A stretch of DNA of 64,000 bases from Neobacillus niacini NBRC 15566 (GCF_001591505.1 NZ_BCVA01000001.1:248001-312000), one strand, 5' to 3'; positions 18,841-27,416 are shown, numbered from the stretch's first letter. Translations and numbers: made by a program. Notes: generated by a model not told the origin, from the letters alone.

Positions 18841-19536
18841 ATGCTAAAAACTAGTTTTTCGATATATAATTTATTAGAACAATTCTTTCAGAAAACAGAA
18901 CAACCTCTAAAAATTAAAGCGGGAAGCGTTCTTTTTCAGGAGAAAGATTCAGTGGAATATGTATACCTATTGCTCAGTGGAACAGTGGCACTAGGGAGAG
19001 TCCATATGCGCGGAAAGGACTTTATTTTAAAAATTTTAAATAGCAGCGAATTGATTATTGAATATCAACTTTTTAAACATAATCCTCATTATCAATTTTA
19101 TGCAAAGACACTGTCTGATAGTGAAATCCTTCCTATAAAAAAAGAGCAATTTGAGGAATTTATCTTGAATGATCCTGATGCCATGAATGCTTTTGTATCT
19201 TGGTTAAGTACAGGTTACCTAAAAGCACAAATGAAGTGCCAAGACCTAATCATGAATGGTAAAAAAGGCGGCCTATATTCCATTCTCATTCGCCTTTGCA
19301 ATACCTATGGTGTAATGACAAAGGATGGTATTCTTATTGATTTACCTTTAACACATCAAGAACTTGCCAATTTAACCTTCGGAACAAGGGAAGTTATTCA
19401 ACGTGCATTAAAGGAATTGCGGGAAAAAGATGTTATTTCCTATGATCAGCAAAAATTCACAATAAAAAATATTAAATACCTTAAAGAAGAAGTCGACTGC
19501 CAAAACTGCCCCTATGAGATCTGCGGGGTAAATTAA
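18841..19536 (+). CDS. fnr: Crp/Fnr family regulator with C-terminal iron-sulfur Cys cluster (Bacillus-type Fnr)
   Basis: A 231-residue transcription factor. Residues about 20-110 form the cNMP-like beta-barrel (IKAGSVLFQEKDSVEYVYLLLSG) and about 145-210 the winged HTH (LTHQELANLTFGTREVIQRAL). The C-terminal C220-x2-C223-x4-C228 reproduces the spacing of the Cys ligands of B. subtilis Fnr (C227, C230, C235). D135 lies where the fourth Asp ligand would be. This predicts a [4Fe-4S] oxygen sensor that activates anaerobic genes. AAAGGAGATGG precedes ATG. In B. subtilis fnr is beside narK, so its place beside sodA is unusual. Another Crp-family member with a similar tail is possible. Confidence 0.85.
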   Translation: MLKTSFSIYNLLEQFFQKTEQPLKIKAGSVLFQEKDSVEYVYLLLSGTVALGRVHMRGKDFILKILNSSELIIEYQLFKHNPHYQFYAKTLSDSEILPIKKEQFEEFILNDPDAMNAFVSWLSTGYLKAQMKCQDLIMNGKKGGLYSILIRLCNTYGVMTKDGILIDLPLTHQELANLTFGTREVIQRALKELREKDVISYDQQKFTIKNIKYLKEEVDCQNCPYEICGVN

Positions 19537-19540
19537 ATAT

Positions 19541-19578
19541 AAATCCTCCTCACTTTTAAGTGAGGGGGATTATTTCTT
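19541..19578. terminator. bidirectional terminator between fnr and yqgC
   Basis: A 12-bp stem (aatcctcctcac / gtgagggggatt, with one G-T pair) in the 42-nt convergent gap; T-rich on both sides. Confidence 0.85.
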
Positions 19579-20061
19579 TTAAAAAACAACTAATAAGAAA
19601 TAAACAATCATAAGTGTTTGAATGATTGCTTTTGTTATAGCACTGCTAATAAAGCCAACAACAGATCCAAAACCTATTTTCAAACTGTTTTTAATACCTT
19701 GCTTATTAACTAAAAGCTCTGCTGCTACTGCACCTATAAATGGACCAATGAGAATTCCCAGAAACGGTATAACAAATGGTCCGACTAAAAGTCCTATCGT
19801 GCTCCCCCAGACTCCAGCCTTTGAACCGCCATACTTTTGTACCCCAATCATATTGGCGATATAATCCGCGACAAACAAAAGAATAATAAAAAAACCTTGA
19901 ATCAGCCAAAAGAACCAGCCAAAGTGTTCAAATGAAAAAAAGACACCATATAATAGATATCCAGCTAATAAAAACAAAACACTTGGAATGATGGGATAAA
20001 CCAGACCGACGAACCCAATGATAAATAAAATTGAAATGACTGACCAATAAACGATCTCCAT
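19579..20061 (-). CDS. yqgC: DUF456 family membrane protein
   Basis: A 160-residue, very hydrophobic protein with about four to five membrane segments and the glycine/proline-rich loops of DUF456 (GGSKAGVWGSTIGLLVGPFVI-type, broken by short turns). Position beside sodA agrees with yqgC of B. subtilis. No catalytic residues are evident and its function is unknown. It stands alone and is divergent from the DUF1189 gene. Confidence 0.85.
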   Translation of the reverse strand: MEIVYWSVISILFIIGFVGLVYPIIPSVLFLLAGYLLYGVFFSFEHFGWFFWLIQGFFIILLFVADYIANMIGVQKYGGSKAGVWGSTIGLLVGPFVIPFLGILIGPFIGAVAAELLVNKQGIKNSLKIGFGSVVGFISSAITKAIIQTLMIVYFLLVVF

Positions 20062-20197
20062 GATTTCTCCATCCTTTTAAAAATATATTATTTACCTATA
20101 CGGCCAGCTTTCTAAATAGTTTCATAAATCAACATTCTTGTTTATAACAGCTCCTAAAGTTACAATAGAATGGTGAATCTTTATTAAGGTGGTAATT

Positions 20198-20977
20198 ATG
20201 AATATTTTTAAGCAATTTTATAAAAGTACTTATTCTCCAAAGGATATAGCTTCTTTCCGTTTTCAAGGAATTGGCAAAACCATTTTATTTGTCTTTTTTC
20301 TCACTTTTTTATCCATTTTGCCATCAATTTATTACATAAATACAATGCTAAATGAAGGAATTGATAGTACAAAATCGGTCATAAACAATGATATCCCCTC
20401 TTTTACCATAGATAATGGTACTCTCTCTGCCGAGACAGATGTACCGATCACGGTTGATAAAGGTGAGTTCTCCATTATTGTCGATCCTACTGGTGTCATT
20501 ACAAACGAAGATGTAGAGGACAAGGGCAACGCCATCGCTTTGCTGAAGAATGAAATTACCGTCGCTGCAGGCGGAAGAGTTGATAGCTATTCCTATTCCA
20601 TGATGGAAGGTTTAACGATTACGAAAGCGGATTTCATCGATATAGTGGATACAGTTGATGGGCTGAAGGGAATTATTATTCCCGCTATTTCCCTTTTTAT
20701 GTTCCTTATATCAAGTGCTGTAAACTTTATTGAAGTATCCATTCTAGCTTGGATAGGGTTATTATTAAAAAATCTAGCTGGCAGAAGTATTAGTTATCGC
20801 CACTTATGGAGAATGGCTGCCTACAGTGCAACGCTGCCTACAGTTTTCTTTACTATTATGAGCGCCCTTAATACACCTGTACCAAATAGTTTTTATATTA
20901 ATTGGTTTGTTGAAGTAATTATCTTATTTTTAGCCATTAAAGAAATTCAAAACGAAAAAACAAACTTAGAAAGTTAA
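20198..20977 (+). CDS. yqgB: DUF1189 family membrane protein
   Basis: A 259-residue protein starting at ATG 20198 after AAGGTGG (an in-frame GTG at 20189 lies inside that site and is rejected). The N-terminal SFRFQGIGKTILFVFFLTFLSILPSIYY contains the first membrane segment. A soluble domain (about 45-160) follows, then three or four membrane segments in the C-terminal third. This is the layout of DUF1189, YqgB in B. subtilis. The externally placed domain and lack of enzyme motifs suggest a sensing or structural role; nothing more can be supported. Confidence 0.83.
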   Translation: MNIFKQFYKSTYSPKDIASFRFQGIGKTILFVFFLTFLSILPSIYYINTMLNEGIDSTKSVINNDIPSFTIDNGTLSAETDVPITVDKGEFSIIVDPTGVITNEDVEDKGNAIALLKNEITVAAGGRVDSYSYSMMEGLTITKADFIDIVDTVDGLKGIIIPAISLFMFLISSAVNFIEVSILAWIGLLLKNLAGRSISYRHLWRMAAYSATLPTVFFTIMSALNTPVPNSFYINWFVEVIILFLAIKEIQNEKTNLES

Positions 20978-21001
20978 ACGCGCCCATTGGGTGCGTTTTT
21001 T
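20978..21001 (+). terminator. terminator after yqgB
   Basis: An 8-bp stem (acgcgccc / gggtgcgt) with a 3-nt loop followed by TTTTTT, starting at the yqgB stop. Confidence 0.8.
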
Positions 21002-21064
21002 CGTTCTATAAAGAAGTGGACAAGCATAGGAATGTACAAACATTCCATTTTGGAGGCATGTCTT

Positions 21065-21394
21065 ATGAAAAGGATAATTCTATTTTTGTTTGGACTTCTG
21101 ACAATTTATGTAATATATATTGATTTAACGGCCGGTACCCTGCCTAAGCAAGAAACTCAAAAACCAGAACAAACAGTTGTAACAATGACAAACGTTAAAG
21201 AGGCGGAGGATTCTTTTGAAGCCGAAGTTGAACCTGGTGAAACTCTGATATCGATCGTAGAAAATCATATAAAAAAACCATTACCTGTATCCATTGACAA
21301 ACTGATTGAGGATTTTCAAAGTTTAAACCCAGGATTATCTCCAGAAAAGATTCAAATTGGATCAACTTATGAATTTCCTGACTACTCTAAATAG
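21065..21394 (+). CDS. yqfZ: small membrane-anchored LysM-like protein
   Basis: A 109-residue protein. ATG 21065 follows TTTGGAGG at a usual distance; the frame is open further up but without a binding site. Residues 3-20 (RIILFLFGLLTIYVIYI) form a signal anchor. A charged linker leads to a LysM-like domain (about 55-108: EVEPGETLISIVENHI ... LNPGLSPEKIQIGSTYEFP). LysM binds peptidoglycan, so the protein probably sits at the membrane-wall interface. Position directly upstream of ispG matches B. subtilis yqfZ. Confidence 0.8.
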   Translation: MKRIILFLFGLLTIYVIYIDLTAGTLPKQETQKPEQTVVTMTNVKEAEDSFEAEVEPGETLISIVENHIKKPLPVSIDKLIEDFQSLNPGLSPEKIQIGSTYEFPDYSK

Positions 21395-21413
21395 GGAAAC
21401 AAAAGCGTCTGTC

Positions 21414-21443
21414 TTGTCAAGATCAGCAAAGGACTGATAAAAT
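21414..21443 (+). promoter_or_regulatory. candidate sigma-A promoter of ispG
   Basis: TTGTCA (21414-21419) and TAAAAT (21438-21443) are separated by 18 bp, about 60 bases upstream of the ispG start and after the end of yqfZ. Confidence 0.5.
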
Positions 21444-21501
21444 AATAGGTGCATGTTTAAACTAACTATTATTCGAATCCAATTTGAAGGAGCGAATTTC
21501 C

Positions 21502-22614
21502 TTGAGTGAAATTACACATCGTACAAAAACCCGTCCCGTTAAGGTTGGGAATTTAACGATTGGCGGAAGTAATGAATTATTTATACAAAGCATGACCACT
21601 ACTAAAACACATGACGTTGAAGCGACCGTTGCTGAAATCAAACGTCTTGAAGAAGCAGGCTGCCAGATTGTTCGTGTTGCATGTCCAGACGAAAGAGCAG
21701 CAAATGCAATTCCCGAAATAAAGAAAAGGATTAATATCCCTTTAGTAGTAGATATACATTTTGATTATAAATTAGCGCTTAAAGCCATTGAAGGCGGCGC
21801 TGATAAAATTCGGATTAATCCAGGGAATATCGGAAAAAGAGAAAAAGTGGAAGCTGTTGTTAATGCTGCCAAGAAGCGTGGAATTCCAATCCGTATTGGT
21901 GTAAATGCCGGATCGCTAGAAAAAAGAATTCTCGAGAAGTACGGTTATCCTACTGCAGATGGAATGGTCGAAAGTGCTCTCCATCATATCAAAATCCTTG
22001 AAGATCTGGATTTTCATGACATTATTGTTTCCATGAAAGCATCAGATGTTAACCTTGCAATAGAAGCCTATGAAAAAGCTTCAAAGGCATTCGATTATCC
22101 ACTGCACTTAGGTATTACTGAATCAGGTACTTTGTTTGCCGGTACTGTAAAAAGCGCTGCTGGGCTAGGAGCAATTATTAGCAAGGGCATTGGTAATACA
22201 CTCCGTATTTCCTTAAGTGCCGACCCTGTTGAAGAAGTAAAAGTTGCTAGAGAGCTTTTAAAAGTATTTGGTCTATCCTCAAATGCTGCAACGTTAATTT
22301 CATGTCCAACCTGTGGCAGAATCGAAATTGATTTGATCAGTATTGCCAATGAAGTGGAAGATTATATTTCGAAAATAAAAGCGCCAATTAAAGTAGCTGT
22401 ATTAGGGTGTGCTGTAAACGGCCCTGGTGAAGCAAGAGAAGCTGACATTGGAATTGCCGGTGCACGTGGTGAGGGATTACTGTTCCGTAAGGGTGAGATT
22501 GTACGTAAAGTACCTGAAGACCAGTTAGTCGATGAATTAAAAAAAGAAATCGATCAACTTGCTGAGGAATATTTTCAAAAAAAAGCATTAGAGGAAGCAG
22601 AAGTAACCCAATAA
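21502..22614 (+). CDS. ispG: 4-hydroxy-3-methylbut-2-en-1-yl diphosphate synthase (flavodoxin)
   Basis: Penultimate enzyme of the MEP isoprenoid pathway, reducing MEcPP to HMBPP with a [4Fe-4S] cluster. I choose TTG at 21502 because AAGGAG lies 9 nt upstream; this gives 370 residues beginning [16 protein letters not shown], as in B. subtilis. The longer frame from 21484 starts inside the binding site. TIM-barrel motifs ([18 protein letters not shown]) precede the C-terminal cluster domain with SCPTCGR and [16 protein letters not shown], supplying three Cys and one Glu ligand. The next enzyme, ispH, is at 29825. Confidence 0.95.
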   Translation: MSEITHRTKTRPVKVGNLTIGGSNELFIQSMTTTKTHDVEATVAEIKRLEEAGCQIVRVACPDERAANAIPEIKKRINIPLVVDIHFDYKLALKAIEGGADKIRINPGNIGKREKVEAVVNAAKKRGIPIRIGVNAGSLEKRILEKYGYPTADGMVESALHHIKILEDLDFHDIIVSMKASDVNLAIEAYEKASKAFDYPLHLGITESGTLFAGTVKSAAGLGAIISKGIGNTLRISLSADPVEEVKVARELLKVFGLSSNAATLISCPTCGRIEIDLISIANEVEDYISKIKAPIKVAVLGCAVNGPGEAREADIGIAGARGEGLLFRKGEIVRKVPEDQLVDELKKEIDQLAEEYFQKKALEEAEVTQ

Positions 22615-22623
22615 AACATTAAG

Positions 22624-22650
22624 AAACCCGGCAAAGCTGCCGGGTTTCTT
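22624..22650 (+). terminator. terminator after ispG
   Basis: A 10-bp stem (aaacccggca / tgccgggttt) followed by a T-rich stretch, 10 bases beyond the ispG stop. Confidence 0.88.
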
Positions 22651-22653
22651 TGT

Positions 22654-22775
22654 TGTCTAGCTCCAGCGCCTAGGGGATCGGGGTCATAAGCCAATCCGTC
22701 AAGAAGGTAAAGTACCACCTTCTCGCCGGCTCGTCTTATGCCTGTCGCCCCTGGACAAGGCGCTTCCGCTTTTCT
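22654..22775. repeat. nested-palindrome intergenic repeat (TGTCTAGCTCCAGCGCC ... GGCGCTTCCGC type)
   Basis: A 122-nt element between the convergent ispG and yqfX genes, with nested complementary arms: AGCGCC 22665-22670 with GGCGCT 22759-22764; AGGGG 22672-22676 with CCCCT 22748-22752; CATAAG 22685-22690 with CTTATG 22735-22740; and an inner hairpin GAAGGT 22703-22708 with ACCTTC 22717-22722. It is more GC-rich than its surroundings. From memory, sequences with the same two ends are scattered through many Bacillaceae genomes. Function unknown; a structured RNA, terminator or non-autonomous mobile repeat are options. Confidence 0.75.
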
Positions 22776-22802
22776 TTTTGCCCCTATATTTGCAAGCCGC
22801 TG

Positions 22803-23315
22803 TTAAAAGAACGGTAGGATAAAGATACCAACGATAATGGAAATGGCACCTATCCCGATTGCCCACGCGCCTAGACTATCTGCTCCTCGACGTTTAGCAA
22901 CGAATCCTAACACAATACCTGCTGCACCAAAAAGAATCGGCATTACAAACAGTGATAAAATCGATAACGCTAAAGCAGCCCATCCCATTCCTGTACCAGC
23001 TTTTGTATCCGTGCCAGCCCCAGAACCACTTTTTGATCTTTCCTGGAAAGTTGGTCGGGTTATAGGAACAGGTGCTGCAATTTCAGCAGCTGTTTCTTCT
23101 CTATATTCCGAAGAGTTTGCACCAGCATTAGTACCCGTGCCAGCCCCTGCACCATTCTTTGATTTTTCCTGGAACGATGGTTGGGTATTAGAAATAGGCA
23201 CTGCCATTTCAGCAGCTGTTTCTTCTTTATATTCTGAAGAATTGTTTGGGCTATTTTGGTTAGATTTTGGACTTGGGAGATACCCAGCCACTTTCGTGTC
23301 TTTTTTATCTTCCAT
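22803..23315 (-). CDS. yqfX: membrane protein with duplicated linker, YqfX-like
   Basis: A 170-residue protein. The first two thirds are hydrophilic and contain a tandem duplication of about 42 residues: NSSEYKEETAAEMAVP...FQEKSKNGAGAGTGT (about 24-66) is repeated as NSSEYREETAAEIAAP...FQERSKSGSGAGTDT (about 67-106). The C-terminal third has two glycine/alanine-rich membrane segments (about 112-135 and 148-169), similar to DUF4190-type proteins. Its place between ispG and the yqfW homologue identifies it as YqfX-like. Function unknown. The duplicated DNA copies are well conserved, so the duplication is probably recent. Confidence 0.75.
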   Translation of the reverse strand: MEDKKDTKVAGYLPSPKSNQNSPNNSSEYKEETAAEMAVPISNTQPSFQEKSKNGAGAGTGTNAGANSSEYREETAAEIAAPVPITRPTFQERSKSGSGAGTDTKAGTGMGWAALALSILSLFVMPILFGAAGIVLGFVAKRRGADSLGAWAIGIGAISIIVGIFILPFF

Positions 23316-23423
23316 CCGAATCCCTCACTTTCAGTAATAGGAGCATTAATTATTGTTTGTAACTTTCATCATTTTAGTATGGTAAAATAAAGTTAAAAAA
23401 TTGGCAGTTGAAGGTGAATACAG

Positions 23424-23987
23424 ATGAGGAAAAGATTTGGCATTGATATTGATGGTACGGTAACGTGTCCATCGGCACTTGTACCGTTTATTAATGAAGG
23501 ATTTGGGCTAAACATTACATTAGAGGATATTATAGAATATGACCTAAATAAGGTGGTTAAAGTACCTGAGGAAAAACTTTCAAAATGGTTTGTTGAAAAC
23601 GAGCCCATCATTTATGAGCAATCCCCACTTGCAGATGGGGCAGAAAAAATACTTAATATATGGAAAAAGGAACATGAGTTATTTTTTATTAGTGCAAGAG
23701 GTTCTCACCTTCTAGAAAACACAAAGAAATGGTTTAGTAAAAAGGGCCTGTCCTACAATCATATAGAATTAATTGGGTCGCATGATAAGGTAGCCACAGC
23801 AAAACGACATCAAGTGGATATTTTTCTCGAGGATAAACATGACAATGCTGTCATGATCCATGAGGAATGTGACATTCCTGTCCTTTTGTTTAATACACCT
23901 TATAACCAGGACCCAATTCCAAAAGGTGTCATACGTGTTAATAATTGGTTGGAAGCGAATAATTGGGTTAAAAATTGGCTTCGGTAA
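23424..23987 (+). CDS. yqfW: HAD-superfamily 5'(3')-deoxyribonucleotidase-like protein
   Basis: A 187-residue hydrolase with HAD motif I as DIDGT (D8 and D10), motif II as FFISARGS, a conserved Lys in the GSHDKVATAK segment and the motif III/IV acidic region FLEDKHDNA. This is the NT5C/YqfW pattern, removing phosphate from (deoxy)ribonucleotides. It is divergent from yqfX and convergent with zur. The substrate is inferred from family only. Confidence 0.83.
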   Translation: MRKRFGIDIDGTVTCPSALVPFINEGFGLNITLEDIIEYDLNKVVKVPEEKLSKWFVENEPIIYEQSPLADGAEKILNIWKKEHELFFISARGSHLLENTKKWFSKKGLSYNHIELIGSHDKVATAKRHQVDIFLEDKHDNAVMIHEECDIPVLLFNTPYNQDPIPKGVIRVNNWLEANNWVKNWLR

Positions 23988-23992
23988 ATAGC

Positions 23993-24022
23993 AACAAACA
24001 GCATGGCATTTGCCATGCTGTT
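23993..24022. terminator. bidirectional terminator between yqfW and zur
   Basis: A long, nearly perfect palindrome centred in GCATGGCATTTGCCATGC with outer arms aaaca / tgttt fills the 40-nt convergent gap. Confidence 0.85.
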
Positions 24023-24027
24023 TGTAT

Positions 24028-24438
24028 TTAATGACACTCTGGACAACGTCCATAAATCTCGAATTTGTGTCCTGAAATGTCGTACCCTTTTAAATCCTCA
24101 CTTAAACTGTTCATTGGGCAAGTTTCAATTTCCTTCGTCTTACCACAATCCAAACAGATAAAATGATGATGGTGCTGGTGGCGTGAACAGGAAAAGCGAA
24201 AGTGCTTTTCACCAGATAGCTCAGTCATCTCAAGAATTCCCATTTTAACAAAAAGAGAAAGATTACGATAAATGGTATCAAAGCTTAACCCTGGATAGTC
24301 TTCCTTTAATTCATCCAAAACATCCTTGGCAGTTAAATATTTATCACTATCTGCAAACAATTGAAGCATATCTTCTCTTTTTCCCGTTTGTTTAAATCCA
24401 TTTTCTTTTAAGAATTGTATGGCTTCATTTACATTCAC
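24028..24438 (-). CDS. zur: Fur-family zinc uptake regulator Zur
   Basis: A 136-residue repressor. Winged HTH in residues about 1-80 ([29 protein letters not shown]). The metal-sensing segment HQHHHHF and two structural zinc pairs, C-L-D-C-G and C-P-E-C at the C terminus, follow. Last gene of a three-gene operon with the ABC importer (4-nt overlap), the zurA-zurM-zurR order of Listeria. With zinc bound it is expected to repress its own operon through the site at 26090-26110. Fur or PerR are less likely because of the operon context. Confidence 0.9.
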   Translation of the reverse strand: MNVNEAIQFLKENGFKQTGKREDMLQLFADSDKYLTAKDVLDELKEDYPGLSFDTIYRNLSLFVKMGILEMTELSGEKHFRFSCSRHQHHHHFICLDCGKTKEIETCPMNSLSEDLKGYDISGHKFEIYGRCPECH

Positions 24439-25298
24439 CCTGCTGCACCCCCTTGTGAAACCTGACTTTTTATCATTAATTTTTTATAAATGATTGTAAA
24501 TACTAAAATAGCCACCGCAATCATAACAATCGTTCCACCAGGGGCAAGGTCTAAATAATAAGAGCTAAACAGTCCTCCAAGAACTGCTATTTCCCCAAAA
24601 ATGATTGACAGGAAGATTGTTTGTTTAAATCCTTTAGCGATGCGTATACTCGCCGCCACCGGCAAAGTCATCAATGAAGAAACAAGCATTATCCCGACAA
24701 TCCGCATAGAAGCAGCAATTACAAGTGCCACCATGATAATAAAGATGAAATGAATGCTCTTTGCAGCAATCCCAGAGGCTTTTGCGTGCTCTTCATCAAA
24801 AGATAACAAAAATAGCTCTTTATATAATAAAATGACCGTGACTATAACGACGATACTAATAGCAAATATAACCCATAAATCTGTACGGCTTACCGCAGAA
24901 ACACTGCCAAATAAATAACTATACAGATCCGTATTAAAACCATCAGCGAGTGAAATAAAAATAACGCCAAGCCCTATTCCCCCAGATAAAATAATCGGGA
25001 TAGCGAGCTCTTGGTAATGTTTATAAACGCCCCGCAGCTTTTCAATGAACAGTGAGCCCCCTACTGAAAAAACCATTCCTAAGTAAAGGGGATTAAGGCC
25101 ACTTAATACAACAAAGTATTTTTCTAGTAATAAGCTGGCTGCAATACCTGCTAATGTAACATGACTTAGGGCATCCGCAATCAAAGATAGTCTCCTGACA
25201 ACAATGAAGACGCCTAATAACGGTGCAAGAAATCCAATCAGGATTCCTGTTAGGAAGGCATTTTGTAAGAATTCATATTGAAAAATTCCTTGAATCAT
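24435..25298 (-). CDS. zurM: zinc ABC transporter permease
   Basis: A 287-residue membrane protein of the ABC-3 (ZnuB/MntB) family with about eight hydrophobic segments. The family loop [20 protein letters not shown] is at about residues 33-52, with further conserved blocks at [20 protein letters not shown] and [17 protein letters not shown]. It forms the metal channel. Both ends overlap neighbouring genes by 4 nt, so zurA, zurM and zur are translated together. No binding-protein gene is in the window, so ZnuA must come from elsewhere. Confidence 0.9.
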   Translation of the reverse strand: MIQGIFQYEFLQNAFLTGILIGFLAPLLGVFIVVRRLSLIADALSHVTLAGIAASLLLEKYFVVLSGLNPLYLGMVFSVGGSLFIEKLRGVYKHYQELAIPIILSGGIGLGVIFISLADGFNTDLYSYLFGSVSAVSRTDLWVIFAISIVVIVTVILLYKELFLLSFDEEHAKASGIAAKSIHFIFIIMVALVIAASMRIVGIMLVSSLMTLPVAASIRIAKGFKQTIFLSIIFGEIAVLGGLFSSYYLDLAPGGTIVMIAVAILVFTIIYKKLMIKSQVSQGGAAG

Positions 25299-26074
25299 TT
25301 TAAAACGCCTCCGTGGTCATGTTGATGGGAAAGAAGATGGACATCCGTTCCATAAAATTCAGACATCCCCTCACTTTGATGCTTTTCAAATTCACTTGTT
25401 TCACCATGAAAATGTAAATGCTTGTTCAGACAAGCAACATGGGTCACTTTATCTGAAATGGTTCCAATGTCATGTGTAACTAAAAGGAGGGTAATCCCTC
25501 TCTGTTTATTTAAGTCAGCGAGCATATGGTAAAATGAGTTTACATTTTCAGCATCCACGCCAACGGTTGGCTCGTCTAGAATTAATAGCTCAGGCTCACT
25601 CACAAGTGCTCGGGCAATAAAAACTCTTTGCTGCTGCCCTCCTGACAACTCGCCTATATTTCGATTAGTAAACTTCCTCATTCCTACAGCTTCCAATGCT
25701 TCATGGACTTTTAGGGTATGCTCTTTCTTAAAAAAGCGGAACAACCCAAGCTTTTTTGTTAATCCACTAGAAACAACTTCAAAAACCGTAGCAGGGAAAC
25801 CGGTATTAAATGAGTTAGCTTTTTGTGAAACATAACCGATTTGCTGCCAATCTTTAAATTTATTTATTTCTTGTCCAAATAAGCGAATTTCTCCTTTTTG
25901 CGGTTTCAATAATCCTAAAATCAATTTTAACAGTGTTGATTTCCCGGAACCGTTTGGACCGACAATCGCTAGAAATGACCGAAATGGTACAGTGACATTA
26001 ATATTTTCTAGGACTGTATCTTTTTCATAGCGATAAGAAAGATTGTTTATTTCAATAACAGATTGTGATTTCAT
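25295..26074 (-). CDS. zurA: zinc ABC transporter ATP-binding protein
   Basis: A 259-residue ATPase with Walker A GPNGSGKST (about 39-47), Q-loop YVSQKANSF, ABC signature LSGGQQQR, Walker B ELLILDEPTVGVD and H-loop LVTHD. The C terminus is His-rich (HLLSHQHDHGG), common in zinc or manganese importers. First gene of the operon; AAGGTGTG precedes ATG. The promoter (26121-26149) and the Zur-like site just after the likely start point make zinc repression probable. Confidence 0.9.
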   Translation of the reverse strand: MKSQSVIEINNLSYRYEKDTVLENINVTVPFRSFLAIVGPNGSGKSTLLKLILGLLKPQKGEIRLFGQEINKFKDWQQIGYVSQKANSFNTGFPATVFEVVSSGLTKKLGLFRFFKKEHTLKVHEALEAVGMRKFTNRNIGELSGGQQQRVFIARALVSEPELLILDEPTVGVDAENVNSFYHMLADLNKQRGITLLLVTHDIGTISDKVTHVACLNKHLHFHGETSEFEKHQSEGMSEFYGTDVHLLSHQHDHGGVLK

Positions 26075-26089
26075 ACATTCACACCTTAA

Positions 26090-26110
26090 TTTTAAGAATC
26101 ATTCCGATTT
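26090..26110 (-). promoter_or_regulatory. candidate Zur operator
   Basis: On the minus strand, AAATCGGAATGATTC followed by TTAAAA aligns with the Bacillus Zur box AAATCGTAAT-N-ATTACGATTT. The left half matches 9 of 10, the right half only about 4 of 10. The site lies between the likely transcription start and the zurA binding site. Confidence 0.55.
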
Positions 26111-26120
26111 AACTTAAAGT

Positions 26121-26149
26121 AGTATACAATAGGATCTTATCAATGTAAA
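26121..26149 (-). promoter_or_regulatory. sigma-A promoter of zurA-zurM-zur
   Basis: On the minus strand TTTACA (26149-26144) and TATACT (26126-26121) are exactly 17 bp apart, each 5 of 6 to consensus. Confidence 0.75.
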
Positions 26150-26231
26150 GTCTTTACCTTTACAGGGTATCGATCTCAATTTGTAACACTCTATTTTCCC
26201 CCTTCATACATTGGATGAAGGGGTGATGAGT

Positions 26232-26486
26232 GTGAAGATTTTTGAGAACATTATAAATCATAAGATTAATACCATTACTGGTGATGAACTTTTCAAGTAT
26301 GCAGAACAGTTTAATATCCGTGTAAATCGGCAGCAGGCATATAAAGTTGCTCAATACTTAAAAGGAAAGAATGTAAATATATTTGATGATCGTGAAAGGT
26401 CAGCATTGATTAAAGAAATTGCAAAAATTGCAGGACCTGAAGTTGCAAGAGAAGTAAATAAACTTTTTGTTCAATTTACAAAATGA
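26232..26486 (+). CDS. yqfT: DUF2624 family protein
   Basis: An 84-residue cytoplasmic protein, mostly helical (FENIINHKINTITGDELFKYAEQ... EVAREVNKLFVQFTK). I prefer GTG at 26232, which is 9 nt from AAGGGG; ATG at 26226 or 26211 are alternatives that add two or seven residues. Place beside the zur and nfo genes matches yqfT. Function unknown; a nucleic-acid-binding-like helical fold is possible, but no motif shows it. Confidence 0.8.
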   Translation: MKIFENIINHKINTITGDELFKYAEQFNIRVNRQQAYKVAQYLKGKNVNIFDDRERSALIKEIAKIAGPEVAREVNKLFVQFTK

Positions 26487-26491
26487 CATTC

Positions 26492-26522
26492 AAAAAGCTG
26501 TGCCAAAAGCACAGCTCTTTTG
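26492..26522. terminator. bidirectional terminator between yqfT and nfo
   Basis: An 8-bp stem (agctgtgc / gcacagct) with A- and T-runs on each side fills the 36-nt convergent gap. Confidence 0.88.
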
Positions 26523-27416
26523 TTACCCGAGTAAAATTTTATCCAGGAGGTCTTCGTTAAACTTTTGTTGACGGAGCATTTCGATTTCGAATGCGTATGG
26601 CGGTTTTTTGTTATTTTTGTCCTCGCCGACGAATGGTGTCTCGAGTATTTTTGGTATGTCAGTCAGCTGTGGGTGGTGTACGATGTAGTTAAGAGCGTTA
26701 AAGCCGATATGACCAAAGCCGATATTTTCATGACGATCTTTTCTCATCCCTACTGCGTTTTTACTATCGTTGATATGAAGAACTTTTAACTTATCTATGC
26801 CAACAATTTTATCAAATTCATTTAACACACCATCAAAATCCTCAACGATATTATAGCCGGCGTCGTGTGTATGACACGTATCAAAACATACGGAAAGCCG
26901 GTCGCTATAGTTTACGCCATCCATGATCATCGCCAATTCCTCGAACGACTTTCCACATTCAGAACCTTTGCCTGCCATTGTTTCTAAGGCTATTTGTAAG
27001 TGCTCTTTCCCCGTTAATACCTCATTTAAGCCCTCGATGATTTTCTTTATACCAGCCTCTGTACCTGCCCCAACATGTGCACCAGGGTGCAGCACGATTT
27101 GCTTTGCACCAATGGCCTCTGTTCTTTCAATTTCTGTGCGTAAGAATCTTACACCCAATTCAAACGTATCAGGATTTGTCGTATTCCCTATATTGATAAT
27201 GTACGGAGCGTGGACAACAATTTCAGAAATCCCGTTCTCCTCCATATGCCTTCTGCCTGCTTCAATATTCAAATCTTCAATTTTCTTCCTTCTAGTGTTT
27301 TGCGGCGCACCCGTGTAGATCATAAAAGTATTTGCACCATATGATAGAGCTTCCTCACTTGCCGCTAATAACATTTTTTTACCGCTCATTGAAACATGTG
27401 AACCTATTTTCAGCAA
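26523..27416 (-). CDS. nfo: endonuclease IV (AP endonuclease)
   Basis: Base-excision repair enzyme that cuts 5' to abasic sites. The 297-residue TIM-barrel protein carries the trinuclear zinc ligands in [35 protein letters not shown] and LHINDSKN. Length is normal. The gene lies 21 nt downstream of the cshB stop, so the pair is probably one operon. B. subtilis has the same yqfR-yqfS order; there nfo acts in spore germination (family knowledge). Confidence 0.95.
   Translation of the reverse strand: MLKIGSHVSMSGKKMLLAASEEALSYGANTFMIYTGAPQNTRRKKIEDLNIEAGRRHMEENGISEIVVHAPYIINIGNTTNPDTFELGVRFLRTEIERTEAIGAKQIVLHPGAHVGAGTEAGIKKIIEGLNEVLTGKEHLQIALETMAGKGSECGKSFEELAMIMDGVNYSDRLSVCFDTCHTHDAGYNIVEDFDGVLNEFDKIVGIDKLKVLHINDSKNAVGMRKDRHENIGFGHIGFNALNYIVHHPQLTDIPKILETPFVGEDKNNKKPPYAFEIEMLRQQKFNEDLLDKILLG

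Noticed and set aside
22837..23337. 166-codon plus-strand frame opposite yqfX
   Set aside because: Antisense shadow of a Gly/Ala/Pro-rich gene; the minus-strand frame has membrane helices, a sensible start and conserved position next to ispG.
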